Below, in pieces: positions 47,699 to 57,880 of a stretch of 64,000 nt of DNA. Position 1 is the stretch's first letter. Every line of letters starts with the position of its first letter. A program made the translations under genes and the position numbers. Where the stretch lies: NCBI GenBank assembly GCA_016933535.1, contig JAFGAS010000052.1:1-64000 (forward strand). Reading direction: 5' to 3'. This stretch comes from Candidatus Zymogenaceae bacterium. Its GTDB lineage: Bacteria; Desulfobacterota; Zymogenia; Zymogenales; Zymogenaceae. The notes below the pieces were generated by a model. The model had not been told where the DNA came from, made no database searches, and saw nothing but the letters and a program-made list of their open reading frames with translations.

Positions 47699-48957
47699 CC
47701 GTAAATAGCAGAGACCTCAGTACTTCGGACCCTGAACTCTATAGAGCCATACAGGGTGAAATAAATCGCCAGGAAAATACGATTGTCCTTATAGCATCTG
47801 AAAATTTTGTCAGTGAGGCAGTGCTTCAGGCTACCGGCTCGGTCCTGACCAATAAGTACGCAGAGGGTTATCCGGGGAAAAGATACTATAATGGGTGCGA
47901 ATTTGTGGATATCGCCGAACAACTGGCGATCGACCGCGCCAAGGCGGTCTTTGGATGTGATCATGTCAATGTTCAGCCCCATTCCGGTGTTCAAGCCAAC
48001 ATCGGTGTTCTGTTTTCTGTCCTCGATCCCGGTGACACCATCCTTTCCATGAACCTCTCCCACGGGGGACATCTGTCGCACGGCAATCCCGTCAACATCT
48101 CGGGCCGGCTTTTCAATATCGTCTTTTATAACGTGGACGGCAAGACCGAGCGGATCGACTATAGCGAGGTCATGAGTCTGGCCCGGGAGCACAAGCCCAG
48201 GCTCATTATCTGCGGGGCGAGTTCGTATCCCCGGGAGATAGACTTCGCCAAGTTCGGCGAGATAGCCGAGTCTTGCGGCGCCATGCTTATGGCCGATATC
48301 GCCCATATCGGCGGGCTCGTTGTCGCCGGCGTGCATAACAGCCCGGTGCCGATGAGCGATTTTGTGACCGTAACGACCCACAAGACGATGCGCGGTCCCC
48401 GGGGTGGAATGATCATGTGCAAGGAGCAGTACGCAAAAAAGATCGATTCCACGATGTTTCCCGGAACGCAGGGCGGCCCCCTCATGCACGTCATCGCCGC
48501 TAAGGCCGTCGCGCTCAAAGAAGCCCTCACCGACGAATTCAAACAATATCAGCATCAGATCGTCAAAAACGCCACGGCTATGGCCGACCAGCTCACCAAA
48601 AAGGGGTTCCGTATCGTCTCGGGCGGTACCGATAATCATCTTTTCCTGATCGATGTCGGCCACCGGGGGCTAACCGGGAACGTTGCCGCCGACGCCCTCG
48701 AACGGGCCGGGATATGCGCCAATAAAAACGGTATACCCTATGATACCAGGCCTCCCCGGATCACCAGCGGTGTTCGATTCGGTACACCGGCCGTAACGAC
48801 CCGGGGTATGAAAGAAAAGGACGTCCTGATCGTGGCCGACCTCATCGCCGATGTCCTTTTGGACGTTACCAATGAGGAAATGCTACGCAGGACCCGAAGC
48901 AGAGTGGAAGAAATTCTTAAGGATTTCCCAATATACCGCCACAAACTCGAGGGGTAG
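47695..48957 (+). CDS. glyA: Serine hydroxymethyltransferase
   Basis: A 420-residue PLP enzyme that makes glycine and 5,10-methylene-THF from serine. [36 protein letters not shown] and the PLP lysine in [14 protein letters not shown] are visible. It supplies one-carbon units and links to the nucleotide genes that follow. Confidence 0.97.
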   Translation: MTVNSRDLSTSDPELYRAIQGEINRQENTIVLIASENFVSEAVLQATGSVLTNKYAEGYPGKRYYNGCEFVDIAEQLAIDRAKAVFGCDHVNVQPHSGVQANIGVLFSVLDPGDTILSMNLSHGGHLSHGNPVNISGRLFNIVFYNVDGKTERIDYSEVMSLAREHKPRLIICGASSYPREIDFAKFGEIAESCGAMLMADIAHIGGLVVAGVHNSPVPMSDFVTVTTHKTMRGPRGGMIMCKEQYAKKIDSTMFPGTQGGPLMHVIAAKAVALKEALTDEFKQYQHQIVKNATAMADQLTKKGFRIVSGGTDNHLFLIDVGHRGLTGNVAADALERAGICANKNGIPYDTRPPRITSGVRFGTPAVTTRGMKEKDVLIVADLIADVLLDVTNEEMLRRTRSRVEEILKDFPIYRHKLEG

Positions 48958-48966
48958 TGTATCCCC

Positions 48967-49461
48967 TTGAAACAAACGAACAACACAACCGGCCGTCATC
49001 GTCCCGGGTGGGACGAGTATTTCATGGGCATTGTCGATCTCGTAGCCCAACGGTCTACCTGCATCAGGAGACAGGTGGGCGCGGTTATCGTAAAAGACAA
49101 GAATATCCTCGCGACGGGCTATAACGGGGCCCCGCGGGGCCTGGCCCATTGCATGGATGTGGGCTGTATCAGAGACCAACTCAGTGTCCCCTCGGGCGAA
49201 AAACACGAGCTCTGCCGGGGACTACACGCCGAACAGAACGCAATCATTCAGGCGGCCTACCACGGCGTTGGAATCAGCGGTGCCACTATCTATACTGCAA
49301 CCTATCCCTGTATAATATGCGCCAAGATGATCATTAACGCCGGAATCACGAGGGTCGTATATCGGCAGGCCTATAACGACCGGCTCTCGCAGGAGCTTCT
49401 GCAAGAGGCACGAATTATCGTCGAACGATTTGCCCCGGACGGGCAGCCGGGAGGCTCGTAG
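48967..49461 (+). CDS. comEB: Deoxycytidylate deaminase-like
   Basis: A 164-residue zinc deaminase. The zinc motifs are HAEQNAI and [21 protein letters not shown] and [10 protein letters not shown] fit dCMP deaminases. No ATG fits the N-terminus; the TTG at 48967 keeps the conserved WDEYFM segment but its ribosome site (GAGGGG) is rather far. It makes dUMP for thymidylate synthesis. Confidence 0.9.
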   Translation: MKQTNNTTGRHRPGWDEYFMGIVDLVAQRSTCIRRQVGAVIVKDKNILATGYNGAPRGLAHCMDVGCIRDQLSVPSGEKHELCRGLHAEQNAIIQAAYHGVGISGATIYTATYPCIICAKMIINAGITRVVYRQAYNDRLSQELLQEARIIVERFAPDGQPGGS

Positions 49462-49545
49462 CGGCCCGGCATCGTGAGGCGGCGGTATCGACGATTCGTC
49501 TTTGGGCGGCCTTATCGGCCGCTACAACGGGGTAACGACAAAGAG

Positions 49546-50016
49546 ATGAAGTGTCCCTTTTGCGGTTTCATGGACGACAAGGTCATCGACTCCCGTCTCG
49601 GTAAGGACGGCGACACCATTCGGCGCAGGCGGGAATGCCTTAAATGCGAGCGGCGCTTCACCACCTATGAGCGGATCGAAGACGTGCTGCCGATGGTGGT
49701 AAAGAAGGACGGGAGACGGGAACCGTTTGACCGCAACAAGATCCTCCTTGGCATCAAAAAGGCCTGTGAAAAGCGGCCGATCAGCGTACAGGCCGTCGAA
49801 AATGTCGTCAATCAGGTCGAGGCGGGGTTCTCGGAGACGTCAGAACGGGAAATCAAGAGCACCGAGATAGGCGAAAAGGTGATGATCCGCCTCAGGGACC
49901 TAGATGACGTGGCGTACGTCCGATTTGCCTCGGTCTATCGGTCCTTTAAGGATATCAACGAGTTCATGTCCGAGCTCAAGGATATCCTCGATCGGCGGGA
50001 CAGCACCAAGGAATAG
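49546..50016 (+). CDS. nrdR: Transcriptional repressor NrdR
   Basis: A 156-residue regulator of ribonucleotide reductase genes. The zinc ribbon CPFC...[12 protein letters not shown] and the ATP-cone ([21 protein letters not shown]) are clear. I place the start at the ATG 49546, which gives the usual MKCPFCG opening; upstream in-frame starts do not. A GCGGCC / GGCCGC hairpin lies just before it. RibD follows directly. Confidence 0.96.
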   Translation: MKCPFCGFMDDKVIDSRLGKDGDTIRRRRECLKCERRFTTYERIEDVLPMVVKKDGRREPFDRNKILLGIKKACEKRPISVQAVENVVNQVEAGFSETSEREIKSTEIGEKVMIRLRDLDDVAYVRFASVYRSFKDINEFMSELKDILDRRDSTKE

Positions 50017-51099
50017 ATGGATATCCGCTTCATGAAGAGGGCGCTGGCGGGGGCTGCGCGATACGAGGGGAAGACCTCTCCAAACCCACCGGTAGGCGCG
50101 GTCTTTGTGAAAGACGGCCGGATCATTGCCGAGGGGTTCCACGAGGGACCGGGGAGCCCTCACGCGGAGGTCAAGGCCCTGACGTCTTGTTCCTCTGACG
50201 TGCGGGGAGCCGATCTTTACGTGACACTGGAACCCTGCAGCCATCACGGAAGGACCCCGCCCTGCACCGATGCCCTGATCGATTCGGGCGTAAAACGAGT
50301 CTTCATCGGGATCCAAGACCCCAATCCCGACGTGCGGGGCGGCGGCGCTCGGATATTGAGAGACGCGGGGATCGAAGTAATCGTGGAAGGCATGGGCCGG
50401 AAGATCGAACGGTTCTACGAAGCCTATACGAAGTTCGTCACGAAGAAAATCCCATTCGTTACCCTTAAGGCTGCCCTGACGCTCGACGGTAAAATCGCGA
50501 CGGCCGTCGGTGACTCCCGCTGGATTTCGTCGGAGGCCTCCCGGCGATTTGTCCATCGGATGAGGGCAAAATCCGACGCGGTCCTGGTCGGTATCGGAAC
50601 GGTGAAAAACGACGACCCGCTGCTTACCGTACGGATGGTCCGGGGACGCGACCCCAGCCGGGTAATCGTCGATCCCGATCTCGAAATGCCGCCCGATGCC
50701 CGGATGCTTTCGGAAGGTGCGGGCACGGTCATTATCGGGGCCGCGCCCGACGCCGATAGAAAAAGAGCGGCGGATCTCAACGCCCGGGGCGCCGAGGTTG
50801 TCTATGTCGGTCGCCAAGATGACGGAAGGCTCTCCATCGATGAGCTCCTGGTAGAGATAGGCAAGCGAAATGTGATGCGGCTCCTGGTAGAAGGGGGGGC
50901 AAACATCTTTACATATTTCATAACTCGTGCTATATTCGATGAGATAGTGTTGATATACGCGCCGAAGATACTTACCGGGGGCGATGGGCTGGGGCTGTCC
51001 GTGGGACGGGGCCCCGAAAAGATTGCCGACGCGGTTGCGGTGTCACAGATGACGGTTCGTCGACTTGGGGAGGACTTCATCGTCCAGGCGTATCGATAG
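50017..51099 (+). CDS. ribD: Bifunctional riboflavin deaminase/reductase
   Basis: A 360-residue RibD. The N-terminal deaminase domain has HAEVKAL and EPCSHHGRTPPC for zinc; the C-terminal reductase domain has LKAALTLDGKIATAVGDSRW and LLVEGGANIF. Start ATG right after the nrdR TAG, with AAGGA upstream. Catalyses two steps from the RibA product. Confidence 0.96.
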   Translation: MDIRFMKRALAGAARYEGKTSPNPPVGAVFVKDGRIIAEGFHEGPGSPHAEVKALTSCSSDVRGADLYVTLEPCSHHGRTPPCTDALIDSGVKRVFIGIQDPNPDVRGGGARILRDAGIEVIVEGMGRKIERFYEAYTKFVTKKIPFVTLKAALTLDGKIATAVGDSRWISSEASRRFVHRMRAKSDAVLVGIGTVKNDDPLLTVRMVRGRDPSRVIVDPDLEMPPDARMLSEGAGTVIIGAAPDADRKRAADLNARGAEVVYVGRQDDGRLSIDELLVEIGKRNVMRLLVEGGANIFTYFITRAIFDEIVLIYAPKILTGGDGLGLSVGRGPEKIADAVAVSQMTVRRLGEDFIVQAYR

Positions 51100-51181
51100 A
51101 GGGAAACGGGGACGGGCGGAAAAACGGGCGATGGAAAAAGAGGGGGCGCAGCCCGCCGGAGGACAGAGGAGGGCCGAAACG

Positions 51182-51829
51182 TTGTTTACCGGTATCATCG
51201 AGTCGATAGGGAGGGTGAACTCCGTCGCCAAACAGGGGAAGGTCTACGTCCTGACGATCGGCTCGACGCTGGATCTTTCCGATACCAAGGTGGGCGACAG
51301 CGTATCGGTAGACGGTGTCTGCCTGACGGTTGTCGGCATCTCGGGCGACTCCTTTTCGGTGGAGGCGACTCCCGAGACGCTCACCCGCTCTACCCTGAGG
51401 AGCGCGGACAAGGGGGTTTTCGTCAACCTCGAACGGGCGCTCAGGCTCACGGACCGTCTCGGCGGTCATCTGGTTCAGGGACACGTGGAGGGGATAGGCG
51501 GTGTCCGGCGCGTTACACAGAACGCCGACGGCCTGATTATCGAAATCGATGCCGATTCCTCGATTACGAGGTACGTTATCGACAAGGGATCGGTGGCGGT
51601 GGACGGCATCAGTCTGACGGTAAATTCGCTGACGCGGACGGGCTTTACCGTCAATATCATCGGACACACCGAAGAAAAGACGACGCTCCGGCAAAAAAGG
51701 CCGGGTTCCGAAGTGAATATAGAGACCGATATAATAGGCAGGTATATCGAAAGGCTATTGACCGTACAAAAGTCACAGGGGACCGAGGGGCTTACTATGA
51801 CTAAACTCGCCCAAGAAGGGTACGTGTAG
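51182..51829 (+). CDS. ribE: Riboflavin synthase, alpha subunit
   Basis: A 215-residue riboflavin synthase with two similar halves: (L/M)[11 protein letters not shown] opens the first; VDGVCLTVV and [11 protein letters not shown] are the paired active-site loops, and [11 protein letters not shown] lies between. I place the start at a TTG (51182) with GGAGGG upstream so the protein starts at FTGIIE; an earlier frame adds an unlikely basic tail. Confidence 0.94.
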   Translation: MFTGIIESIGRVNSVAKQGKVYVLTIGSTLDLSDTKVGDSVSVDGVCLTVVGISGDSFSVEATPETLTRSTLRSADKGVFVNLERALRLTDRLGGHLVQGHVEGIGGVRRVTQNADGLIIEIDADSSITRYVIDKGSVAVDGISLTVNSLTRTGFTVNIIGHTEEKTTLRQKRPGSEVNIETDIIGRYIERLLTVQKSQGTEGLTMTKLAQEGYV

Positions 51830-51839
51830 GAGAAGATAT

Positions 51840-53045
51840 ATGCCGATATCACCGATTCCCGAGATACTGGAAGACATCAGACAGGGCAAAATAGTCATTC
51901 TGGCCGACGACGAGTCCCGTGAAAACGAGGGTGATCTCTGCATGGCCGCCGAGAAGGTAACTCCGGAGGCGATCAACTTTATGGCGAGATACGGCAGGGG
52001 GCTGATCTGCCTTTCACTGACGGAGGAAAAAGCGCTTTCGCTTTCCCTGCCGCTGATGGTCAGGGACAACACGTCCAAATTCGGGACGGCCTTTACCGTT
52101 TCGATCGAAGCGCGCCACGGCGTAACGACCGGTATATCCGCACACGATCGGGCGACGACGGTGCTGGCGGCGGTCAGGGATAACGCGGTCCCGGATGACC
52201 TGGCCCGTCCCGGCCATATCTTTCCCTTGATAGCCCGGCCCGGCGGTGTGCTGGTCAGGACCGGCCAGACCGAGGGTTCGGTGGATCTTGCGCGGCTGGC
52301 GGGTCTTCGGCCCTACTGCGTGATCTGCGAGGTCATGAGTGAAGACGGTACGATGGCCCGGATGCCGGAGCTCGAGGAGTTTTCCCGACAGCATGATATC
52401 AAGATCGCCACGGTCAAGGACATCATCGAGTACCGACTGCGCACCGAGTCCCTCGTCCACCGGGTGGCCGAAACGAACGTTCCCATAAAGTTCGGCGGAG
52501 TGTTCAGGGCGATCGCCTACACAACAGACGTGGACGATCACGAACACCTTGCCCTGGTGATGGGAGACATCAAACCGCAGGACAGCGTCCTGGTTCGGGT
52601 GCACAGCGCCTGCCTCACCGGCGACGTGCTCGGCTCGCTGCGCTGCGACTGCGGCGACCAGCTCCAGGCATCCTTGCGCATGATTTCCGCGGAAAAAAAG
52701 GGGGTCCTCATCTATATGAACCAGGAGGGCCGGGGAATCGGGCTTACCAATAAGCTCAAGGCCTACGAGTTGCAGGATAAGGGGTATGACACCGTGGAGG
52801 CCAATGAGAAGCTCGGCTTCAAGGCGGACCTGCGGGATTACGGGATCGGGGCGCAGATACTGGTGGACCTCGGCGTCAAGAGGCTCCGGCTCATGACCAA
52901 CAACCCCAAGAAGATCGTCGGACTCAAGGGATACGATCTGGAGGTCGTGGAGCGGGTGGGGATCGAAATCGAGCCGCAGGAAAACAATATCAAATACCTG
53001 AAGACAAAACGCGATAAAATGGGACATATCCTCAATAAGGTTTAG
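51840..53045 (+). CDS. ribBA: DHBP synthase / GTP cyclohydrolase II
   Basis: A 401-residue fusion. Residues 1-200 are 3,4-dihydroxy-2-butanone-4-phosphate synthase ([35 protein letters not shown]); the rest is GTP cyclohydrolase II ([20 protein letters not shown] with the zinc Cys set, [15 protein letters not shown]). Both active sites look complete. Confidence 0.96.
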   Translation: MPISPIPEILEDIRQGKIVILADDESRENEGDLCMAAEKVTPEAINFMARYGRGLICLSLTEEKALSLSLPLMVRDNTSKFGTAFTVSIEARHGVTTGISAHDRATTVLAAVRDNAVPDDLARPGHIFPLIARPGGVLVRTGQTEGSVDLARLAGLRPYCVICEVMSEDGTMARMPELEEFSRQHDIKIATVKDIIEYRLRTESLVHRVAETNVPIKFGGVFRAIAYTTDVDDHEHLALVMGDIKPQDSVLVRVHSACLTGDVLGSLRCDCGDQLQASLRMISAEKKGVLIYMNQEGRGIGLTNKLKAYELQDKGYDTVEANEKLGFKADLRDYGIGAQILVDLGVKRLRLMTNNPKKIVGLKGYDLEVVERVGIEIEPQENNIKYLKTKRDKMGHILNKV

Positions 53046-53055
53046 GAGGGAGCAC

Positions 53056-53529
53056 ATGCCGAGACACATAGAAGGAAAAATATCCGCCGAAGGCCTGAAA
53101 TTCGCCGTCGTACTGTCCCGATTCAACAGTTTCATCGGCGATAAGCTCCTCGACGGGGCCGTCGACGCCGTCGTCCGTCATGGCGGGAAAGACGATGATA
53201 TCCACGTCTTTCGCGTACCCGGCGCTTTTGAGGTCCCCCAGACGGCAAAGAGGCTCGTCGATTCCGGCAAATACAGCGCCGTCATATGCCTGGGGGCGGT
53301 TATTCGGGGCTCAACGCCGCACTTTGAATATATCGCCGCCGAATCCGCAAAGGGCGTCGCCAGGATCTCACTGGAAAGCACCATCCCCGTTGCCTACGGT
53401 ATCATCACCACCGACACCATTGAACAGGCCATCGAACGGGCCGGGTCCAAATCCGGCAATAAGGGATATGATGCCGCCGTGACCGCCATCGAGATGGCAA
53501 ACCTCATCGATCAGATGAAAAAATTATAA
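53056..53529 (+). CDS. ribH: 6,7-dimethyl-8-ribityllumazine synthase
   Basis: A 157-residue lumazine synthase. [42 protein letters not shown] with the active His, and [12 protein letters not shown] are present. GGAGGG precedes the ATG. Product shells form icosahedra in many relatives. Confidence 0.96.
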   Translation: MPRHIEGKISAEGLKFAVVLSRFNSFIGDKLLDGAVDAVVRHGGKDDDIHVFRVPGAFEVPQTAKRLVDSGKYSAVICLGAVIRGSTPHFEYIAAESAKGVARISLESTIPVAYGIITTDTIEQAIERAGSKSGNKGYDAAVTAIEMANLIDQMKKL

Positions 53530-53620
53530 CTGCTCCTGTTCTTTGACACGAAGCCCGACCTCGATGAGGAAGGCCGGATAAAAAAACAGAGACAGCGTTG
53601 CCGTCGGAGGAGAGTCTAAT

Positions 53621-54109
53621 TTGGGCAAGAGACGAAAGGCAAGGGAGCTGGTCCTTCAGTTTCTCTATCAGACCGATATGAATCCGCCTCAGGGGCGCCC
53701 GGATCGATTGATCCGCCGCACCGGAGGCAGGGCAACGGAAGGGGTCGGGACCCCGGGTGAAAGTGAGACGACCATAGAGGAGGAGATAGCCTCCTTCTGG
53801 GAAAACTTCAAAACGGAAGAAGAGGGAAAGTCCTTTTTTAGACAGCTGGCCGGCGGCGTAATGGCCCACCGGGACGAGATAGACACCCTCATCGACACGG
53901 CCTCGGAAAACTGGCGGATCGCCCGCATGGCTATGGTCGATCGAAATATACTTCGGTTTTCGGTCTATGAACTTATGTACCTGGACGACATCCCCTCCAG
54001 AGTTACCATCAACGAGGCCGTCGAGATCGCCAAACGGTACGGAAGCAATGAGAGCCCGTCGTTCATCAACGGCATCCTCGATAAAATCGCACATACGCAT
54101 ACAAAATAA
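53621..54109 (+). CDS. nusB: Transcription antitermination protein NusB
   Basis: A 162-residue NusB; the TTG start follows GGAGGAGAG. KRRKARELVLQFLYQTDMNP opens it, and the C-terminal LRFSVYELMYLDDIPSRVTINEAVEIAKRYG and FINGILDKI are typical. An acidic insertion (residues 20-60) is longer than usual. Last gene of the long operon. Confidence 0.94.
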   Translation: MGKRRKARELVLQFLYQTDMNPPQGRPDRLIRRTGGRATEGVGTPGESETTIEEEIASFWENFKTEEEGKSFFRQLAGGVMAHRDEIDTLIDTASENWRIARMAMVDRNILRFSVYELMYLDDIPSRVTINEAVEIAKRYGSNESPSFINGILDKIAHTHTK

Positions 54110-54250
54110 TCTGATACGAGATAACGGATTTTTTCCCACGGCGGAAATGCCGGGAAAAAGATTCTGAAGGTCTTCCCGCAGCGCGACGCAGGGTCAAGGT
54201 GCGCCTTCGGGCGCTAAGGCGCGTTTCTAACCGCCGGCAGGAGAACAACC

Positions 54251-55018
54251 ATACTGTCTCGTTTACCCAAAGAACAGAAATTCAAGACCCCGGTCCTCTT
54301 CCTTCACGGCGCCTGGCACGGTGCCTGGTGCTGGAAGGGCTTCATGGATTATTTTTGCGAACGAGGCTTCGCGTGCCGGGCGCTGGACCTTCCGGGACAC
54401 GGAGAGCGCGCCGATGAGCCCGGGGTGTGGAAAAAGAGCATGATGGACTACGTCGATGAGTTGGCGGCCGCCGCACAAGAGCTTGGAAATCCCGTCGTCA
54501 TCGCCCACAGCATGGGCGGGTTCGTCGCCATGAAATATCTTGAGTGCGCCAGACCTCCGGCGGTGGTCCTCATGGCCCCCATGCCCTTTCGAAACTTCCC
54601 CCGCCTGACGTTTCTCAAGATGGCCGTCCAGTATCCCGCGATGCTCGCAAAGTTTCCGACCCTGAGGCCGATAACGGTCAATTCGGAGAGGATGTACCGA
54701 CGCCTTTTTCTCTTCAACGCGCCCGGGTCGGTCTCGCGGGAGGGGTTTGAGAAGGCATCCGGAGAATCGTCGCTGGCGCTGATGGGAGGTGGGATTCCCA
54801 CGGTATGGCTGAGGCCGAAACTCACCGGTTGCCCGGCTCTGCTCCTGGCCTCGGGACACGACTACTTTTTTCCCGAAAGGGCCCAGAGGCGCACGGCACG
54901 TGTCTACCGGGCGGATTTCAAGATTTATCCGGATATGGGACATAACCTCATGGTCGAAGAGGGATGGGAGGAAGTAGCCGGGGATATCTTCGAGTGGCTC
55001 AAAGCGCGGGTAAGGTAA
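54251..55018 (+). CDS. Alpha/beta hydrolase with unusual start
   Basis: A 255-residue hydrolase if translation begins at the ATA codon 54251. The oxyanion segment VLFLHGAWHGAWCWKGF lies before the first ATG (54344), so that ATG cannot be the start. AGGAGA sits six bases before ATA and nine before a CTG; no ATG, GTG or TTG occurs in the open frame (from 54218). The nucleophile is Ser87 in AHSMGGF; later HDYFF and the catalytic His in DMGHNLM complete the triad. A stop codon bounds the frame upstream. Substrate unknown. Confidence 0.72.
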   Translation: MLSRLPKEQKFKTPVLFLHGAWHGAWCWKGFMDYFCERGFACRALDLPGHGERADEPGVWKKSMMDYVDELAAAAQELGNPVVIAHSMGGFVAMKYLECARPPAVVLMAPMPFRNFPRLTFLKMAVQYPAMLAKFPTLRPITVNSERMYRRLFLFNAPGSVSREGFEKASGESSLALMGGGIPTVWLRPKLTGCPALLLASGHDYFFPERAQRRTARVYRADFKIYPDMGHNLMVEEGWEEVAGDIFEWLKARVR

Positions 55019-55099
55019 TAGGGCGGGGGCGGCCGAACACCGTCCTTCGTGCGGGCCGGCCCGGTCGATAACGAACGGGGATTATGGGAGAATAGCGAC

Positions 55100-56035
55100 A
55101 TGAAATCATTCAAGAGAATCATCGGTGCAATAATCATCCTGATCGTCGTTGCCTTCGCGGCGGCAACCTGGTTTTTTTCGGGGCAGATTATTGCGTTTGC
55201 GCCCCGCACGGACGACCAGATCATCGCGGAAAAGAAATTTCACGATCCTTCGGAGTTCGGCGTAAAGCCCGAGGAGGTGACGTTCACAACCCGGGAATGG
55301 GCCGATAAGAACGAAGGGAAGACCCTGACTATCTCGGGCTGGTTCATCCCGGGAGCTTCCAAGGACGCCCCCGTCTTTATCGTGTTGCACGGAAAGGGCG
55401 ATAGCAGGGTTGGAGTAGTCAAATACGTGGGGATGCTGGCCCGGGCCGGATACGCCGTCCTGGCCTATGATCACCGTCACCACGGGCACTCGGAGGGGAA
55501 GTATGCCACCTACGGCTACTATGAAGGGTATGACGTCTCGGCGGCGATCGACTATCTCGAAAAAAGGGGTGACTGTGACATTGGGAGGCTCGGGATCATG
55601 GGAGAATCATACGGCGCGGCCGCGGCCGTTATGGCGGCGGCAAGAGACCCGCGCATCAGGATCCTCATCGAGGATTCGGCCTATCCCGACCTGGCGACGG
55701 TCGTGGCCGATTACGGCAAGGCGCTCTATGGACTTCCCCGTTTTCCGCTGGTCGATTCGGCACTTTTCGTGGCAGGCCTGCGCGCCGGTTTTGCCCCAAA
55801 GGACGTCTCCCCGATAAATGAGATCTGTGCGATAACCGTCCCGACGCTCATTATCCACTGCACGGGAGATGCCAACATAAGGCCGGAGTATTCGCAGTGG
55901 ATGTTTAACGCCTGCGGGGCGGATGTAAAAGAGCTCCACTATTTTGACGGCTGCACCCACACGATGGGGTATGAGGATCACACGGATGAATATGAGGCAG
56001 TGGTCCTCGGATTTATCCGGAAGAACATGCGGTAG
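55100..56035 (+). CDS. Membrane-anchored alpha/beta hydrolase
   Basis: A 311-residue hydrolase with one N-terminal membrane helix (IIGAIIILIVVAFAAATWFF), like the BAAT/YqkD-type anchored peptidase-like hydrolases. VFIVLHGKGDSR, YDHRHHGHSEG, the nucleophile Ser170 in GESYGAA, IIHCTGDANIRP and CTHTMGY with the His are seen. GGGAG precedes the ATG at 55100; an upstream in-frame start lacks one. It follows the other hydrolase by 81 bases. Confidence 0.82.
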   Translation: MKSFKRIIGAIIILIVVAFAAATWFFSGQIIAFAPRTDDQIIAEKKFHDPSEFGVKPEEVTFTTREWADKNEGKTLTISGWFIPGASKDAPVFIVLHGKGDSRVGVVKYVGMLARAGYAVLAYDHRHHGHSEGKYATYGYYEGYDVSAAIDYLEKRGDCDIGRLGIMGESYGAAAAVMAAARDPRIRILIEDSAYPDLATVVADYGKALYGLPRFPLVDSALFVAGLRAGFAPKDVSPINEICAITVPTLIIHCTGDANIRPEYSQWMFNACGADVKELHYFDGCTHTMGYEDHTDEYEAVVLGFIRKNMR

Positions 56036-56174
56036 ATGTTCCTCATGTGTAGGGTAATGCTGTTTATCGTGGGCCTGGTTTTCCGGCGGGATCAGCGGCA
56101 GGGCCGTTACGTCTCTCAAGAAGCAGCCGACCCGGGTTCCAAAGGCAAACCCCCTGTTTTGCACCCTGATGGGC

Positions 56175-56202
56175 CCACGGGGAAAACGAAGTTTTCCCGT
56201 GG
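56175..56202. terminator. Hairpin between convergent genes
   Basis: CCACGGGGAAAAC and GTTTTCCCGTGG pair with one bulged G around GAA. It lies just before the stop of the leftward gene at 56209 and after the rightward hydrolase. Confidence 0.55.
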
Positions 56203-56208
56203 TGTTTC

Positions 56209-56484
56209 CTAGTGGAGCCGGTACTTTTCCATGATGATCCGGTTGAACCGCGGGCGGTAGATCAGCTCGAAGATATGTTCTTTACCGGGGAAGAGCGAAA
56301 CGGCGCTGATCTTAAATCCCTCGACCATCTCCTGGGCCTGGGCGAGCGGGAGATCGGACTGCATGATGACGCTCATCGTCAGGTCGGCCAACAGCCGCAG
56401 GCGGTTGATCTTCTTTTGTTCCTCGGCTATCTCTTCCTTCGTGGGGTTTCCCGAACCGCTTCGTTCCCGTTCATCCGCGCTCAT
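56209..56484 (-). CDS. Small conserved hypothetical protein
   Basis: A 91-residue soluble protein; GGGAGGAC precedes the ATG at 56484. The N-terminal 15 residues are polar, followed by KEEIAEEQKKINRLRLLADL and SVIMQSDLPLAQAQEMVEGF, then KISAVSLFPGKEHIFELIYR. It reads as a helical bundle and contains no metal or Cys motif. I recall similar short proteins in deltaproteobacteria but can name no function. It follows the flavin reductase gene by 16 bases and is likely co-transcribed. Confidence 0.65.
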   Translation of the reverse strand: MSADERERSGSGNPTKEEIAEEQKKINRLRLLADLTMSVIMQSDLPLAQAQEMVEGFKISAVSLFPGKEHIFELIYRPRFNRIIMEKYRLH

Positions 56485-56500
56485 CCGGCCGTCCTCCCGA

Positions 56501-56974
56501 TCAATAGTCCCCGATATAGGTCTTGCCGTAATCGAGGGTGGTGGCGGGGACGCCCGGCGGCGAAACACGGGCTGATACCACCTCGCCGATGAAAAGGGTG
56601 TGGTCTCCCGCATCGATCGTATCAAAGAGCTTCAGGTCCAGCGCCGTAAGATACTCCGTCAACAGCAGGACGCCGTCGGTGCCGGCAGCGACGGCCCGTC
56701 CGTCAAACTTCTTGTCGGGGTCCTCTCCTTTATAGGCGGCAAACTCACTTTCCTTACCCTTTTGCACCACCATGAGGCCGAATGCCCCGGCCTTCATCAG
56801 CATGCCGTGGGTGCGGCGCGTCTTTTTTACGGCAACCATGATCCGGGGGGGATCGTAAGAGACCTGGGAAACCCAGGAAGCGGGCATGGCGTTTTTCGTG
56901 CCGCCCACCGACACGGTAACGATATAAAGGCCGTAGGTGAGGGTTTTAAGGGCTTGGGTGAGGCTGGAATCCAT
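56501..56974 (-). CDS. Flavin reductase family protein
   Basis: A 157-residue FMN-binding protein similar to the one at 31722: LKTLTYGLYIVTVSVGGTKN, SYDPPRIMVAVKKTRRTHGM and DAGDHTLFIGEVVSARV. It ends soon after the domain, again without a rubredoxin tail. GGGAG precedes the ATG at 56974. Electron partners are unknown. Confidence 0.82.
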   Translation of the reverse strand: MDSSLTQALKTLTYGLYIVTVSVGGTKNAMPASWVSQVSYDPPRIMVAVKKTRRTHGMLMKAGAFGLMVVQKGKESEFAAYKGEDPDKKFDGRAVAAGTDGVLLLTEYLTALDLKLFDTIDAGDHTLFIGEVVSARVSPPGVPATTLDYGKTYIGDY

Positions 56975-57104
56975 TGTCTGTTTACTCCCGTGATATCTCT
57001 AAATTAATTATACCACGAAATCTCCGGCTGGGCCGAGCCGTTCGCCGGGAGGCAGCAGAATGTTTGCGTGCCGTAATGGATGAGATTGCCTGAGACCCGG
57101 CCGT

Positions 57105-57878
57105 CTACCTTGGGGTGATGAAAACCGAATATCCCGCATTGGTCAGATCGGCGGCTGTTGCCTCGGCGTCACCCTTTGCTGCAAATTTTCCGACCCGCAC
57201 CCGCCAATAGGTGGATTCGCTGGTGGAAAACTCCTCGACGTATGCGCCCTTATAAGAGGCCGAGAGGGTTTCCAGGAGGGTGTCGGCGTTAGCCTTGGCG
57301 GAAAACGAGCCGACCTGGACGGTATAGATAATCCCGGCTTTTTCGGCAGGAGGAGCGATCGTTTCGGTTACAATGGGGGCCGAGGCTATGACTTCAGTTT
57401 CGATCGGTGTCTCGATTTCGGTCGGAGCGGCAACCGGCTCGGAAGCGATGATGTCCCCTCCCGCAAGGACCTCCACTTTAACGGGGGCCGTGCCGGTGTC
57501 GATCATACCGACGACCTTTGCCGCGGCATACGAGAGATCGATGACCCGGTCCTTGACGAACGGACCCCGATCGTTGATCCTGACGGTAACCGACTTGTTG
57601 TTTTTCAGGTTCGTGACGATACAGGTCGTTCCCATCGGGAGCTCTTTGTGGGCGGCCGTCAGGTCGGTCATGTCGAAGATCTCACCGCTGGCCGTTTTCT
57701 TGCCGTGAAATTCCGGGCCGTACCAGGACGCTGTTCCCTCAAAGGTTTCCACGACTTTTGCGGCACCCGGGGACGGTATCGACGCCTCCGGAGCTGCGGG
57801 CCCCGTAATGGTGGTGGCGCACCCAAAGGCGAGAAGGATTAGAGCCGATAAATAGGGCATGAAAAGATGTCGTTTCAT
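57105..57878 (-). CDS. rlpA: Septal ring lipoprotein RlpA
   Basis: A 257-residue lipoprotein of the RlpA type. Lipobox LLAFGC near residue 20; the double-psi beta-barrel shows [31 protein letters not shown] and [18 protein letters not shown]; a Pro/Thr/Glu-rich linker leads to a C-terminal SPOR domain ([23 protein letters not shown]) that binds denuded peptidoglycan at septa. Some members cleave such glycans. I choose the ATG at 57878 because AGGGGG lies six bases upstream; a second ATG (57881) and a TTG are adjacent. It overlaps or abuts the plsB stop. Confidence 0.9.
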   Translation of the reverse strand: MKRHLFMPYLSALILLAFGCATTITGPAAPEASIPSPGAAKVVETFEGTASWYGPEFHGKKTASGEIFDMTDLTAAHKELPMGTTCIVTNLKNNKSVTVRINDRGPFVKDRVIDLSYAAAKVVGMIDTGTAPVKVEVLAGGDIIASEPVAAPTEIETPIETEVIASAPIVTETIAPPAEKAGIIYTVQVGSFSAKANADTLLETLSASYKGAYVEEFSTSESTYWRVRVGKFAAKGDAEATAADLTNAGYSVFITPR

Positions 57879-57880
57879 CA

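Noticed and set aside
49474-49545. An upstream extension of nrdR by 24 codons
   Set aside because: NrdR proteins start at or near MKCPFC; the extension is basic, crosses a hairpin and has no ribosome site.
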